DNA of 21,090 nucleotides from Welwitschia mirabilis (Eukaryota; Gnetophyta; Gnetopsida; Welwitschiales): assembly GCA_051453625.1 (NCBI GenBank), contig JBOZIK010000001.1, positions 157,715,004 to 157,736,093 on the forward strand. Reading direction: 5' to 3'. Shown here piece after piece: positions 1-10,473 of the stretch. Positions within the stretch are counted from its first letter, which is position 1. Each line of letters starts with the position of its first letter. The position numbers were made by a program, and so were the translations under genes. Under the pieces are notes generated by a model. It searched no databases. It had not been told where the DNA came from and worked only from the letters and a program-made list of their open reading frames with translations.

Positions 1-1745
1 AAAAGTAACTTCTTCTCCATTAAAGTCTCTCAAATTTTTAAATTTAGATTTATTATCATCATATGTTATGAGTAGCCATTTTCCAAATACGAGCTAGTGC
101 CATTTGAAACCTTGAAAGCTATCTAAATTAAAAGACTTCAAATTATTATCTTTTACCCACATAGTCAGTCTAGACAGATTTGGTACACCTCCTTTTGGGA
201 AAAATTTAAATGGAAAATAACTAATTGAATTTTAAAATAACATCAATTTTATAAAATTGAAAAAGAGCTTTAAATGACTCAACTTATCACAAAAATGATA
301 ATTAACTTTAGAAATAAAATTATTTTGTCAAGTTACCTGATTTTGCTGACTTTGTGATCTTTAGGGAATGAAACCAATACCTAAATTATTATGAGTTAGT
401 TTTTGAATTCTAAGCTTCTGGTTTAATTTAGTTGAACCACTAGAAAATTTATTGAAAAAATGAGATACATATTTTACCTATAGTACAAGATCATAATTTT
501 TAGATTTGATCATTTTATACTTCCATTTCATTTCTTCCTTTTCTTTGGTGAGAGATTTGATAATCTTGTTTAGATTATTTATGCACTTTGGCAAATTTTT
601 ACATTTCAAGTATAGTTTCTCATAGGTATTTGAGCTCATCCTATTCTTCTTTAATGACATCTAAATTATCAGGTTTAGATGTGCTAGGTAAGTTCTGTAA
701 TGAAGGCACAATTGCCATGAAAGAAAGTCTTCTATCTTCATTTGAATCTTAACCTGAACTACTATCATCATCTTCATCCACATTATCCCATGTTGTAATG
801 AATGAAGATGTCTTTGATTTTCTTTATTCTCTCTTATTGTTCAGGCATTCATTTGCCATGTGTCCAAATCCTTTACATGCATAACATTGGATTTCTTTTT
901 TTTTTTTGTCTTGATCCTTTCTGTAATTTGAGTGTTATCTTCTTATACCTTTATTTAACTTACCTTTCTTTTTTCTTCTATGTAAAAATTTCTTAAATAC
1001 TCTTGCTAGAAGAGAAACTTCATCATCATCTAGATCTTCATTGAATTTCTCTAACTTGTACTCCTCCTACATATACTACAAAGTAATACCTTTCTTCTTA
1101 TCTATAGAAAATTTTAATTCATATATTTCAAAATTATCTTGTAGTTATTTTAGATTCATCATATTGATATCCTTACATTTTGTATTACCATGGCTCTTAA
1201 TTCAAATCTCTTTGGAAGAGATCTCAACACTTTTTAAATTACTTTTGTCTCATTCAATCTTTTATCCAAACTTATCATGGAATTCATAATGTCGATAAGT
1301 ATGGCAAAGAATTTTTGTAAAGTCTTCTCCTCATCCATATGAATGTCTTCAAATTTTAAGATAAACATTTATAGTTTTGCTTGTTTAATGGTGGATGTCC
1401 ATTCATGTGCAATTTCAAGAATATCCCATGCCTGATTTTCATGTTCACAATTTATAATCTGTTTAAATTCATCTACACAACTACATAAAACATAGCAGTA
1501 AAGCATGAGAATCTATGGTTATCAGTGAAAGTCCATTGATCTTAGGCCTTTTGAACTAAAATGATATTGCCATTAGCATTGATTTTCATTAAAGTAGGCA
1601 TAGCATATCCATTATATATAATCTCCTCAATGTTTGCATCTAGTGATCTAAGGAAGATTCTCATTTAGGATTTCCAATAAGCATAGTTTAATACATCAAA
1701 TATAGGTGAATAACCAGTGAAAAAACCATCAGACAAGTTATTCAT
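1..1745 (-). pseudogene. Ty1/copia retrotransposon gag (5' part of gag-pol), decayed, partial at window start
   Basis: Reverse-strand translation shows a plant copia Gag. A start codon at 1745-1743 opens MNNLSDGFFTGYSPIFD. A UBN2-like capsid region follows (about 1490-1130) with WDILEIAHEWTS, FEDIHMDEEKTLQKF and KVLRSLPKRFE. Then come a DDDEVSLLARVFKKF segment near 1040-980 and a perfect CX2CX4HX4C zinc knuckle, CYACKGFGHMANEC, at 886-845. A coiled-coil-like Lys/Glu-rich stretch (660-478) follows. The last 65 bases read KSKFKNLRDFNGEEVTF, resembling the region just after the protease active site of copia polyproteins; the expected D-S-G itself is not readable. Several stop codons and at least two frame changes make it non-functional. 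In life Gag packages element RNA into virus-like particles. The element continues to the left of the window. Domain assignment is secure; the copia lineage is not determined. Confidence 0.88.
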
Positions 1746-1798
1746 TTTTAGGTTCTAGAGTCTAGATCTATTAGGATCTTAATGTGGGCTCAACAAAA

Positions 1799-1811
1799 CT
1801 TTGACATCAAA
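1799..1811 (-). other. Primer-binding-site remnant of the copia element
   Basis: On the minus strand, directly after the putative LTR end, the sequence reads TTTGATGTCAAAG. Over the core it matches 8 of 11 bases of the initiator-tRNA-Met-complementary PBS usual in plant copia elements (TGGTATCAGAG), and all three mismatches are transitions. Position between the LTR edge and the gag start supports the call. Confidence 0.6.
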
Positions 1812-2519
1812 TGTAGAATTAAGAACCCAAGAGGGAGGGGGTAAATATGTTTCTAAAATTATCTAAATAACTTCATAATATTAAATTTACTTGAAATGAA
1901 TCACTAAAAACTTGTGTAAGAACAATAAAACTATTCTAAAGAATGAAATAATAGAAAGAACAGAAATATCAATCAGAAGCATACAAGATTTATAATGGTT
2001 TGGAAAAACCCCCTACTTCACTCTCAATGATTAGCTTCTATTCAAGCATGATCTGGATTTTCATTAATCTTTTCTAGGTGTTGCAAGTTCATCTATAACC
2101 TTTACAAATAGACTTTTTCTAAAGGCTTAGTCTCAACCTTTTATAACAAAGCATAGTAATAATGATGATATGCCAAAATGCCTAGGTATCACTTAATTTT
2201 TGGCTTAATGAAAGTATTGAAGAACTTCTTTAGAATATAGTATAATCTGAAAATAAAGAGTAGTATAGATCTAATTGCATATGCAAAGATACCATAGTTC
2301 TTGATTTGTATTTGGTTAGAAATGAGATGTCAATGAGTACAATGAATAAATCCAAAAGATTCAAAAATTCATTAAAAATTTTGATAGTGATTTGACTCTT
2401 AGCAATATATAGTGAATGACTTTTAGGATTTATTACAAGTAAAAAGATCTTCTATCAACCATAAAATAGATACATCATAGCCATAAAATTTATGTTTCTA
2501 TCATAGTTGGTTGACCATT

Positions 2520-3268
2520 NNNNNNNNNNNNNNNNNNNNNNNNNNNNNNNNNNNNNNNNNNNNNNNNNNNNNNNNNNNNNNNNNNNNNNNNNNNNNNNNN
2601 NNNNNNNNNNNNNNNNNNNNNNNNNNNNNNNNNNNNNNNNNNNNNNNNNNNNNNNNNNNNNNNNNNNNNNNNNNNNNNNNNNNNNNNNNNNNNNNNNNNN
2701 NNNNNNNNNNNNNNNNNNNNNNNNNNNNNNNNNNNNNNNNNNNNNNNNNNNNNNNNNNNNNNNNNNNNNNNNNNNNNNNNNNNNNNNNNNNNNNNNNNNN
2801 NNNNNNNNNNNNNNNNNNNNNNNNNNNNNNNNNNNNNNNNNNNNNNNNNNNNNNNNNNNNNNNNNNNNNNNNNNNNNNNNNNNNNNNNNNNNNNNNNNNN
2901 NNNNNNNNNNNNNNNNNNNNNNNNNNNNNNNNNNNNNNNNNNNNNNNNNNNNNNNNNNNNNNNNNNNNNNNNNNNNNNNNNNNNNNNNNNNNNNNNNNNN
3001 NNNNNNNNNNNNNNNNNNNNNNNNNNNNNNNNNNNNNNNNNNNNNNNNNNNNNNNNNNNNNNNNNNNNNNNNNNNNNNNNNNNNNNNNNNNNNNNNNNNN
3101 NNNNNNNNNNNNNNNNNNNNNNNNNNNNNNNNNNNNNNNNNNNNNNNNNNNNNNNNNNNNNNNNNNNNNNNNNNNNNNNNNNNNNNNNNNNNNNNNNNNN
3201 NNNNNNNNNNNNNNNNNNNNNNNNNNNNNNNNNNNNNNNNNNNNNNNNNNNNNNNNNNNNNNNNNNNN
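2520..3268. other. Assembly gap (749 N)
   Basis: Unsequenced run inside the copia LTR. Left flank ends in gttggttgaccatt and right flank starts ttcaaacatccagttgattcc; both resemble the degenerate repeats to the right. The gap probably holds further repeat units. Open frames through the Ns are meaningless. Confidence 0.95.
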
Positions 3269-3374
3269 TTCAAACATCCAGTTGATTCCATCTAGTATCC
3301 TTACTTAAATCAGTTGCCCTTATGCTCTTTTAGTTGACCCAAGTTTCTTATGGCTCCATGTCTAATCCACCCCT

Positions 3375-3700
3375 AAGGGTCTAGTCAACTATTAATTTGA
3401 TCGCCTATAGATCTATCTAGTCACTTACTTGGTCTAGATAAAATATAACACAATTTTTTGCTCTAGGTTCAATTAACTCCTCAGGAATTTAATCGATTCC
3501 TTGCTAATCAGTTGTGAAGTATTATATGAATAATGGTCAGGTCTAGTTGATCCCTCAGATATTTGATCGATTCCTTGATGATTAGCTAAGAAGTACTAGA
3601 TGCATAATTCTCTAGTCCAGTTGACCCCTTTGAATTTGATTTATTTCTAAGTTCTTGCTTTAGGTGTGGTTGACCCTTTAGAAGTTCGAACAACCCCTTA
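3375..3700. repeat. Degenerate tandem repeats of about 75 bp within the copia LTR
   Basis: Similar units are anchored at about 3465 (ggttcaattaactcctcag), 3539 (ggtctagttgatccctcag) and 3614 (gtccagttgacccctttga), giving periods of 74-75 bp. The first two share a downstream core 'atcgattccttg' and the ending 'gaagtatta/gaagtacta'. Weaker, irregularly spaced matches lie near 3377 and 3662. Confidence 0.7.
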
Positions 3701-3720
3701 AGAGGATATCAAAACTTAAT

Positions 3721-4084
3721 AGGTTTTAAGATTAAAATGTGACAAGATTAATTCATCTTTTAACCTATAATTTAATCAATATTTTCTACACAAGATACAA
3801 TAATATTTACTACATAAAAAATATTAGTTTGATATCAATTAGTAAATAATAATTTAATAAATATATGGTAAATCATAAAATCATCCTAGGAATACAAATC
3901 ATATGTGGTCAAATCCAACTTTTACCAAAATTACTAAAACTTTAATTTGTAGCATAGTCTAAGTATCATTTTTTCCTAGAGATAGATAATAAAAGCTATT
4001 AGTAAAGTAGGCATAGTAGTAAAAAGTAGTAAAGAGTAAAATGATATTAAAGATCTAGAAAGGGGACATTTCATTTAAACTAAT
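3721..4084. other. Intergenic / unassigned AT-rich stretch
   Basis: No convincing coding sequence or known motif is visible between the copia LTR and the LTR-like block that starts near 4085. Confidence 0.5.
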
Positions 4085-4665
4085 GTAAGAACTTCAAGGA
4101 AAAACATAAGTACTTAAAATTGAAAACATGTATCTTTACTTCTAACTCTTTCATAATGATATAATCTACCATAACCATAAGTGCTTATGTAGTCCAAGCT
4201 CAAGAACAATGACATAATCTCATCCATTATAGAGATACAGGTCATATAACTAAGCCACGTAGTCTTCATTATAAGAATAAAATAATCATGGAAAGTAGGA
4301 GTATTTAAAGATCCATTAAATAAACATTTAGGTTATGCAAGCTAGAAAGAAAAGGTAAATCACCAAAATATGTCTTAAAGTAAAAGAAATGTCTCGATCA
4401 ATCCTAAGTATAACATGAATGAAATTCATAACTTGTTATCAAAGTAATTCATAAAGAACATGTAACACTTTATTATCTTAAAACATAAATCATAAAATAT
4501 AAAAATGTAATCATGCTAAATAAAAAAGAATCATGCTAGCTTGCTAGCCAGTCCATTCCTATAAAAGGCTTAGAACAAACTCATAATTAAATCTCCAACA
4601 TCCTTAATAATGATTTTCTATGAAGTGATCTCTTTCAAGTGAAAATAGATAGGGTATTTATAGAC
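4085..4665 (-). repeat. LTR-like repeat block, copy 1 (minus-strand promoter)
   Basis: This block is collinear with about 18840-19425 in the same orientation. Matched anchors are aacttcaa (4090/18845), acataatctcat (4212/18989), cat(g/a)gaaagta (4288/19061), ctaag...atcaaa (about 4401/19173), gg-ct-agaa (4567/19327) and TATA boxes (4655/19413). Offsets agree within about 20 bases over nearly 600 bp. With a minus-strand TATA box at one end it looks like part of an LTR; the family is not identified. Divergence is high. Confidence 0.5.
4655..4662 (-). promoter_or_regulatory. TATA box of an LTR-like promoter (minus strand)
   Basis: Minus strand reads TATAAATA followed by CCCTATC. A matching TATAAAAG lies at 19420-19413 in the second copy of the block. 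Placement at the edge of a repeat suggests an old LTR promoter; activity is unknown. Confidence 0.4.
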
Positions 4666-4960
4666 CAATATTAGGGTTTACAGAAAAGAATAATGGGAGT
4701 TCTATTAGGATTTGATGGATCTGAAGTGTAAGAGGGAGTGAAGGCTTGGAAGATCTCAGATTAATGAGGGCAATTTCACTTCCTAGTCATGATGCACAAG
4801 GGATAATTTTAGCCACTAGATAGTCTATCTATGGTGAGTTGCATATTTTTTCAAAAATATTAGTTTTGAGCTATTTTAGAGCTTTTTTTAAGGGGTTGGT
4901 TCTCCTGAATGGAGAAGACTTTATTATCTAGGAAAGTGAAAAATCCTAGTTTTATATATT
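4666..4960 (+). other. Junction and probable LINE 5' region
   Basis: Sequence between the LTR-like block and the first clearly readable ORF1 codon. The true LINE 5' end is somewhere here, perhaps near 4790-4900. I could not find a target-site duplication matching the bases after the A-tail at 11077. Coding-like codons appear just upstream of 4961 in another frame, so the ORF1 start may be frameshifted. Confidence 0.35.
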
Positions 4961-6013
4961 GATGAAGAGGCTTTCTTAGAGATTGATAAGAAACTCCAGT
5001 ATAGTTTAATCATAAATTATGTTTCATCTAGTCCAAGACCCAAGCTAGGTCAGATTAGAAAATGGATGGTAACTAAATGGACAAGAGTCAATAAATTTAA
5101 AGCTATTACTATGCAGATAGGACTAGTGCTTTTCCAGTTAAATAATGAATAAGATTAAAATGAGATAATCATGAGAGGACCTTAGTTCGTTAGGGTGAGA
5201 GGTCTCACATAAGCCAAATGGATGTCAAGTATACAATCAAATCTAAACTTATTTAGAAAGCTACCTATATGGATCCACATTCATAAGTTTTCCTTAGAGT
5301 TTTGGGATGAAGATATCGTAAAGAAAATTACATCCCATTTTACTAAATTAATCAAGCTTGATAGAATTACCTTCAAATAGATAAGACTAGTCCTAGTTAA
5401 GTTTTATGTTTGGATAAGTCTAGAGGACATAAAGGATATACAATCTATAAAATTTAGATCTAAATGTAGTATCTATGATCTTAAAGTTACTTATAACAAC
5501 ATTCTAGTCCCATGTAATGTTTGTAAAAAATTAGGATAGATTTCAAGGAGATATGTTTCTTTTAAAAAAAGATGCTCCCATTGTGGTAGAATGAGACATT
5601 TAAGAGAATAATGTAGAAAATGATTAGTTGATATTAAGGAAAAAGCAAACCTACACTTTTTATGGGAAGATTAGATATAATCAAAGCATATGTTGGCATA
5701 AACAATGAAAGAAAGACTCAGTGAAAAGTACTATGATTTTTTCCAAGAAAACTAAGAAAATCAAGAAAAAGAAGTTTTAGAAGAGGAAGTACAACCCTTC
5801 CAACCTCTTATGGAAGAAGAGGTTTTTTAAGCTCTAAATCTATCAAATACTAATGAGCTTAATAATGTTGAAATTTAGATGAGAGGAAGACCTAGCAATA
5901 GAACCCTTCGAGAAAGAGAAATGATAAAGAATGTGGCCAATAGCTTCCAAGCTACTATTAAAGATACACTTAAAAAAGGTTAAGTGCCTAGAAAGGGATG
6001 GAAATAGATTTGA
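4961..6013 (+). pseudogene. LINE ORF1 (DUF4283 plus two CCHC zinc knuckles), decayed
   Basis: About 350 codons stay in one frame with roughly 16 internal stops (about nine TAA, six TAG, one TGA) and no visible indel. The N-terminal DUF4283-like part includes VLFQLNNE and a GP*FVRVRGL stretch where the family has GPWF. LPIWIHIHKFSLEFWDED then matches the family's conserved PVW-x-R-x-P-x-x-P-L-E-F-W core. A first CCHC knuckle at 5513-5554 has His replaced by a stop and the last Cys by Tyr. A second at 5573-5614 reads CSHCGRMRHLRE*C with all four ligands kept. The acidic, Gln/Glu-rich C-terminus ends at TGA 6011-6013. Plant LINE ORF1 proteins bind the element RNA. The upstream start is uncertain. 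Confidence 0.85.
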
Positions 6014-9000
6014 TGAATTATGTCTTATGGGATTGTAGGGGATTAGGGTCCTCCTATAATAAAAAGACCTTAAGAAATCTTATTAGTTACTTTAATATTA
6101 ATTTAATTTATTTATAGGAAATGGAAATGAAAAATGGTATGATAATAGAGAATCTTAGGCAATAGTGGAAATTTTTTTTCCTATGCAGCTTAAGGTCATA
6201 TCTCAGGAAGCCTCATGATTTTCATGAAAAATGAGGTAGATTTAATTAATAGTAGCAAGAACCACATCACTATCTTTCTTAAGAAATAACATTGAACCAT
6301 TACAAATATCTACAACCTAGAAAATAATCAAGATAAAGCTTTTATCTTGGAGGAATTATAGCAGACCATGATAGATAAATTTAAATGGCTCATTGTGGGA
6401 GATTTCAATTAATGTCTACATTTTTTATAGAAATTAGAGAATGATAACTAGAATTCTAGAGAAGCTTCAATTTTAAAAGTTTTTTAGGCATAAAATACTC
6501 TCATAGATGTCCATATTGCTGAATGCAAATACACCTGATCTAATAGAAGGACAAACAATAATATGATCATGTCTAGGATTGACAAACCTTTCATTAGAAA
6601 GGATTTAAAAAAGTTCTCAATTGAAGCATGTGGATTGAATAAGATAACTTTAGATCACAATCTTACCAGACTCAGAGTGGGAGTAATTGCACCCCAGAAA
6701 ACTCTATTTTTCATGGAATAATATTGGATTAACTGAAAAGAAACCAAAATATTAATGGAAAAAATATGGATTTAGTATAATGGGATAGATCCTTAACTTT
6801 TCTTTACAGAGGCCTTAATACCTTAAAAGCCCATATAAAGGATTGGAGAAGGAAAGATAAAGAAAATTTTGATTCTAAAGTAGATTTTGAGGAAGAAATC
6901 CAAAGAATCTATACTAGGCAGGAGGAGGGAAAAGATCAAGATAAAATTCATAGCAAGGAGTATCAGTGCTTATTAGAATTCTAAGAAATAAATGCTAATG
7001 AGGAAAATAGATGTTCAAGAATAAAATGACTTAAAAAATGGGATAAGCATACCAAGTTTTTCTTCCAGCAAACCAATCAACACGGATCAGATAATAGGAT
7101 CAAAAGGCTTATTATGAAAGGCTACATAACCAAAAATAAATAGGACAAGCCAAGGAAATGCAAGCCCATTTTAAAAATTTGGAAATGAAAAGATATTACC
7201 CCTATCCTTATTTCAGAGAATAAGAGAATTTCTATTAAGAACAACTTCCAACTTATTAAATCCTTGAGTAGAGATGAAGTCCTATTAACTATAAGGTATA
7301 ATAGAGCTCTTAGACTAGATGGATGGCTAGTTTAACTTTTCAAATATCGCTTTAGGATGTCATGCAAGATGTTTTTCATAATAAGAAAATTTTTAGGGAA
7401 ATGAATAGAATTAAGGTAGTTCTTATTTCCAAAAAGAAGAATGAAGTAAACCAGAGGATTTCAAACATTTAGGTATCTATAATTTTTTTAATAGAATCTT
7501 CCTGAAAATCATGAATAGTTATATTACCCCCTTACTACCCAAGGTGATTTTAGAGAATGAAGCCAACTTCATCCAGTCCAGGTATATCCAGGACCAAGTC
7601 TTCTTGACTCATGAGATCATTCATTCTATTAAAAAACATGAATTTTCTCTTATTATTACTAAACTAGATATTGTTAAAGCTTGTAATTCAATTAGTTAGC
7701 AATTGTTAGGAAGTATCCTTAAGAAAACTAGTTTTCATTAANNNNNNNNNNNNNNNNNNNNNNNNNNNNNNNNNNNNNNNNNNNNNNNNNNNNNNNNNNN
7801 NNNNNNNNNNNNNNNNNNNNNNNNNNNNNNNNNNNNNNNNNNNNNNNNNNNNNNNNNNNNNNNNNNNNNNNNNNNNNNNNNNNNNNNNNNNNNNNNNNNN
7901 NNNNNNNNNNNNNNNNNNNNNNNNNNNNNNNNNNNNNNNNNNNNNNNNNNNNNNNNNNNNNNNNNNNNNNNNNNNNNNNNNNNNNNNNNNNNNNNNNNNN
8001 NNNNNNNNNNNNNNNNNNNNNNNNNNNNNNNNNNNNNNNNNNNNNNNNNNNNNNNNNNNNNNNNNNNNNNNNNNNNNNNNNNNNNNNNNNNNNNNNNNNN
8101 NNNNNNNNNNNNNNNNNNNNNNNNNNNNNNNNNNNNNNNNNNNNNNNNNNNNNNNCTAGTTTTCATTAAGACATCATTAATATTTGGCTAAATATACAAA
8201 CATCAGCTAAATTTAGTGTGAAGGTTAACAATCACAAGTTAAATTTTTTTTTAGTAGGTCGAGAATTAATACAACGTAATCCTCTATCCCCATATATTTT
8301 TCTATTTGTAATGAATGTTTTTAAAGAGTAATGAGATTACAAAAACCAGAATTGGAGGTTAAACTTTCATTAATAAATATTATGTAGATGATACTATCAT
8401 TATAATCAAGGCTTCAAATCAGTAAGTAAGAGTAATCAAGAATTGCATAAACCTTTTTGCAATAGTTACAAGTCTCCATACCAACTAGAATAAATCAAGA
8501 ATCTATACCTTTAATAGAAATAATATCAATGGGAGTGAAATTAAATATTGAACACTAAACTAGGAGACTTGTAGAATATCTACCTAGGAATTCTTCTTTA
8601 GAATTGGCATAAAACCCTTACCTTGAACTACATTCTTAAGTCCACTCAAAGACAATGTAACTCTTGGTAGAATAAATTTCTACCATCTAAAGCAAAAAAT
8701 ATTCTTGCAAACTCATGTCTAGTCTCTTTCTTCTAATATATAGCTTCTATTATGATCCCCTTCACCCCCCTTAAGAACATCACTAAAAAAATTAACAAAA
8801 GTTTAAAGGAATTCATATGATCTAGAGGCAAAGAATAAAATTGTATTCACCTTTGCAAATGAAAGATAATATCTCATCCAATGGAATTAGGATGATGGGG
8901 AATTTAGAGCCTAGAGAACTATCTCCTTAATGGAGCTCATAAGATCTTGAAAATAATAACTGAGGTAGGATAAACTTAGAGTAATTCAATCAATTATAAA

Positions 9001-9460
9001 TGCCCAAATTAGAGCACCAATTAGAGATAATCCTACCTAAGGAAACATCTCAATAGAGCTTAAAGATACCTATTAGACTTAAACATTTACCATGCAGACT
9101 CAGCCAAATAGATTCTTCTAAATAAATATGGGAAAGATGATTCCTATAAGAAATTCTGAAAAGGCCAAATTCCAAAAAATATTAAAGTGTTTTATTGGCT
9201 AAAGCAGTACCATAATGTCTTCACTATAGATTAACTATGTAAGAGGGATTTTTAAGTGGAAATAACATGTTCTATCTACTAGTCTTATCCTAAAACTACA
9301 CACCACTTATTTCACAATGCACCTGGAGTAAAGAGTTAATGACAATAATGAAGAAGTACTATCAAATTTGCAATGTACGTGATACCTGCTTAAATAATGG
9401 GATTCATTTGAATTATTTGTAGATTTAGAGAACTAAAAATGATTTAATTTTTAATAGTAC
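6013..9460 (+). pseudogene. LINE ORF2 (APE endonuclease, reverse transcriptase, zf-RVT), decayed
   Basis: The start MNYVLWDCRGLGS matches the plant LINE endonuclease N-terminus. APE motifs follow: WLIVGDFN (GDFN at 6398-6409), SRIDKPF (6572-6592) and the DH pair at 6653-6658. A linker with DKHTKFFFQQTN lies near 7045-7080. RT shows IQSRYIQDQVFLTHEIIHS, motif A KLDIVKACN (catalytic-type Asp at 7667-7669 kept, second Asp changed to Asn), RELIQRNPLSPYIF (family QGDPLSP) and motif C YYVDDT (8381-8395). A zf-RVT-like segment runs about 9154-9336 (IPKNIKVFYWL, then CSIY and THHLF), and RTKNDLIFN at about 9430-9455 is the last homologous piece. Many stops and several frameshifts (one near 6190) abolish function. 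A 414-N gap lies inside RT but seems to hide no codons. Confidence 0.88.
7742..8155. other. Assembly gap (414 N) in the LINE reverse transcriptase
   Basis: The gap is flanked on both sides by the same 14 bases, ctagttttcattaa (7728-7741 and 8156-8169). Overlapping these copies continues the RT reading frame with the spacing usual for the family, so the gap length is probably artificial. Confidence 0.9.
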
Positions 9461-10473
9461 CCCCTTACCATTTCCATTAATTACTACTAGGAGGATCAAA
9501 TGTTACCACTCTCGAATCAGATTTGCAATGGGAGCTACGCTAACTATTAAACTATGTGATCTTAGCCTCTTTGTATGTTGCTTAGACCTATAAGATAAAT
9601 TTTAGGCTATGGGATGAGGAACCCTTCTACATAATCTTAGGAAAGATCTATGAGCCAATATTGCCTTTTTTTACAAATGTTGAAGAGGGTAGTACACAAC
9701 ATTTATAAGAATTTCCATTAAAATAACTAAATACTTTCTCTAGATTCTTGGAAATTCCTATAGCTAGAGAAAGAATTCCTCTTAGAAGCCAAGGGTAGCA
9801 AGAGGAACTTCATTTTTTCCCCATTGGTGTTCTTAAGTTGCATAATAGATACATCATTCAAAAGATGCTACTATCCCCATGGGGCTTAGTTATAGAATTA
9901 ATCGATCGATATTTCATTCAATCTGGCTATTAGTCTAAGCTCTTGGGAATTCGCTTTACATTTCTTAAATACCTAGACCTAGGGCTCTAGATGAATTTAC
10001 CCTTCTTCTTTATTTAGATCCTCTGATAAAAATACATAACTAAATATTTTGGATTAATTCTGGTGCTTTGGTAAGCTACCAATGAGATTAGGGCAAGAAA
10101 GGCTCCTTCTCCATCCCCATGGTAATGCCTCTAATAGACTCCTCTAAGGAGAAAATATAAGAGAAGAGCTATCACATAAGGAACCTCCAAACCCAATGGT
10201 AATATTATGCAAGATAACCCTAATTAACAAGGGGTGCTTCACCCCCAAACCCTCAAGCAGAGAAGTTGAATTCGCTCCTAGCTCAAAAGGAGAAATTTTA
10301 AGAGATAGTGTAAAAGAAAGCTTAGGAGCATATACAAATTAAATCCCAAAAATATAAGAATCATGGTCAGGGATTTCCCCAGTCAGAAACAAGCCCTAAT
10401 CCTACTCAGTATTTAACCATAGATTTCTCTTTAGTAGAAAGGTAACATAACCCACATAAGAATATAGATATGA
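9461..10473 (+). other. Unassigned segment between LINE ORF2 and the J-domain remnant
   Basis: No known domain is recognised. In one plus frame, about 10257-10520, the sequence reads like decayed coding DNA: AEKLNSLLAQKEKF, then KSQKYKNHGQGFPQSE, then YLTIDFSLVER, interrupted by TAA, TAG and TGA codons where Gln or Arg would be natural. A second plus frame over the same bases (GEILRDSVKESLGAYT) is also fairly open, so coding status is unproven. It could be the upstream part of the protein whose J domain follows, in a shifted frame. Confidence 0.3.
9490..9562 (-). other. tRNA-like sequence, possible tRNA-derived SINE head or tRNA relic
   Basis: On the minus strand an A-box-like TAGTTTAATAGTTAGCG is followed about 25 bases later by a B-box-like GATTCGAGA. 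The ends GATCA and TGATC can pair as a short acceptor-like stem, and TTGCAAA sits where an anticodon loop might be. D, anticodon and T stems pair poorly, so this is not a functional tRNA. No SINE tail was identified. Confidence 0.3.

Larger units (their letters stand above)
1812..3720 (-). repeat. Copia 5' LTR (inner edge at 1812; outer edge uncertain, interrupted by an N gap)
   Basis: The plus strand starts TGTAGAATTAAGAACCCA at 1812, so on the element's own strand the LTR ends in CA immediately before the PBS. The following GAGGGAGGGGGTAAAT segment and the 'tttataatggtttgg' segment (about 1990-2005) resemble LTRs of a widespread plant copia group from memory. The LTR holds a 749-base N run (2520-3268) and degenerate repeats (about 3375-3700). 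I place the outer edge near 3720 because the repeat-bearing sequence stops there; no clear terminal TG or target-site duplication was found, so total length is uncertain. Confidence 0.55.

Noticed and set aside
802-1289. Two plus-strand open frames of 64 and 82 codons
   Set aside because: They lie opposite the copia gag and zinc knuckle; Phe/Leu/Ser-rich shadow frames.
2455-3308. Open frames of 258-278 codons on both strands
   Set aside because: They consist almost wholly of Ns from the assembly gap.
7738-8166. Minus-strand frame of 142 codons
   Set aside because: N-filled frame across the LINE gap, on the strand opposite the real RT.
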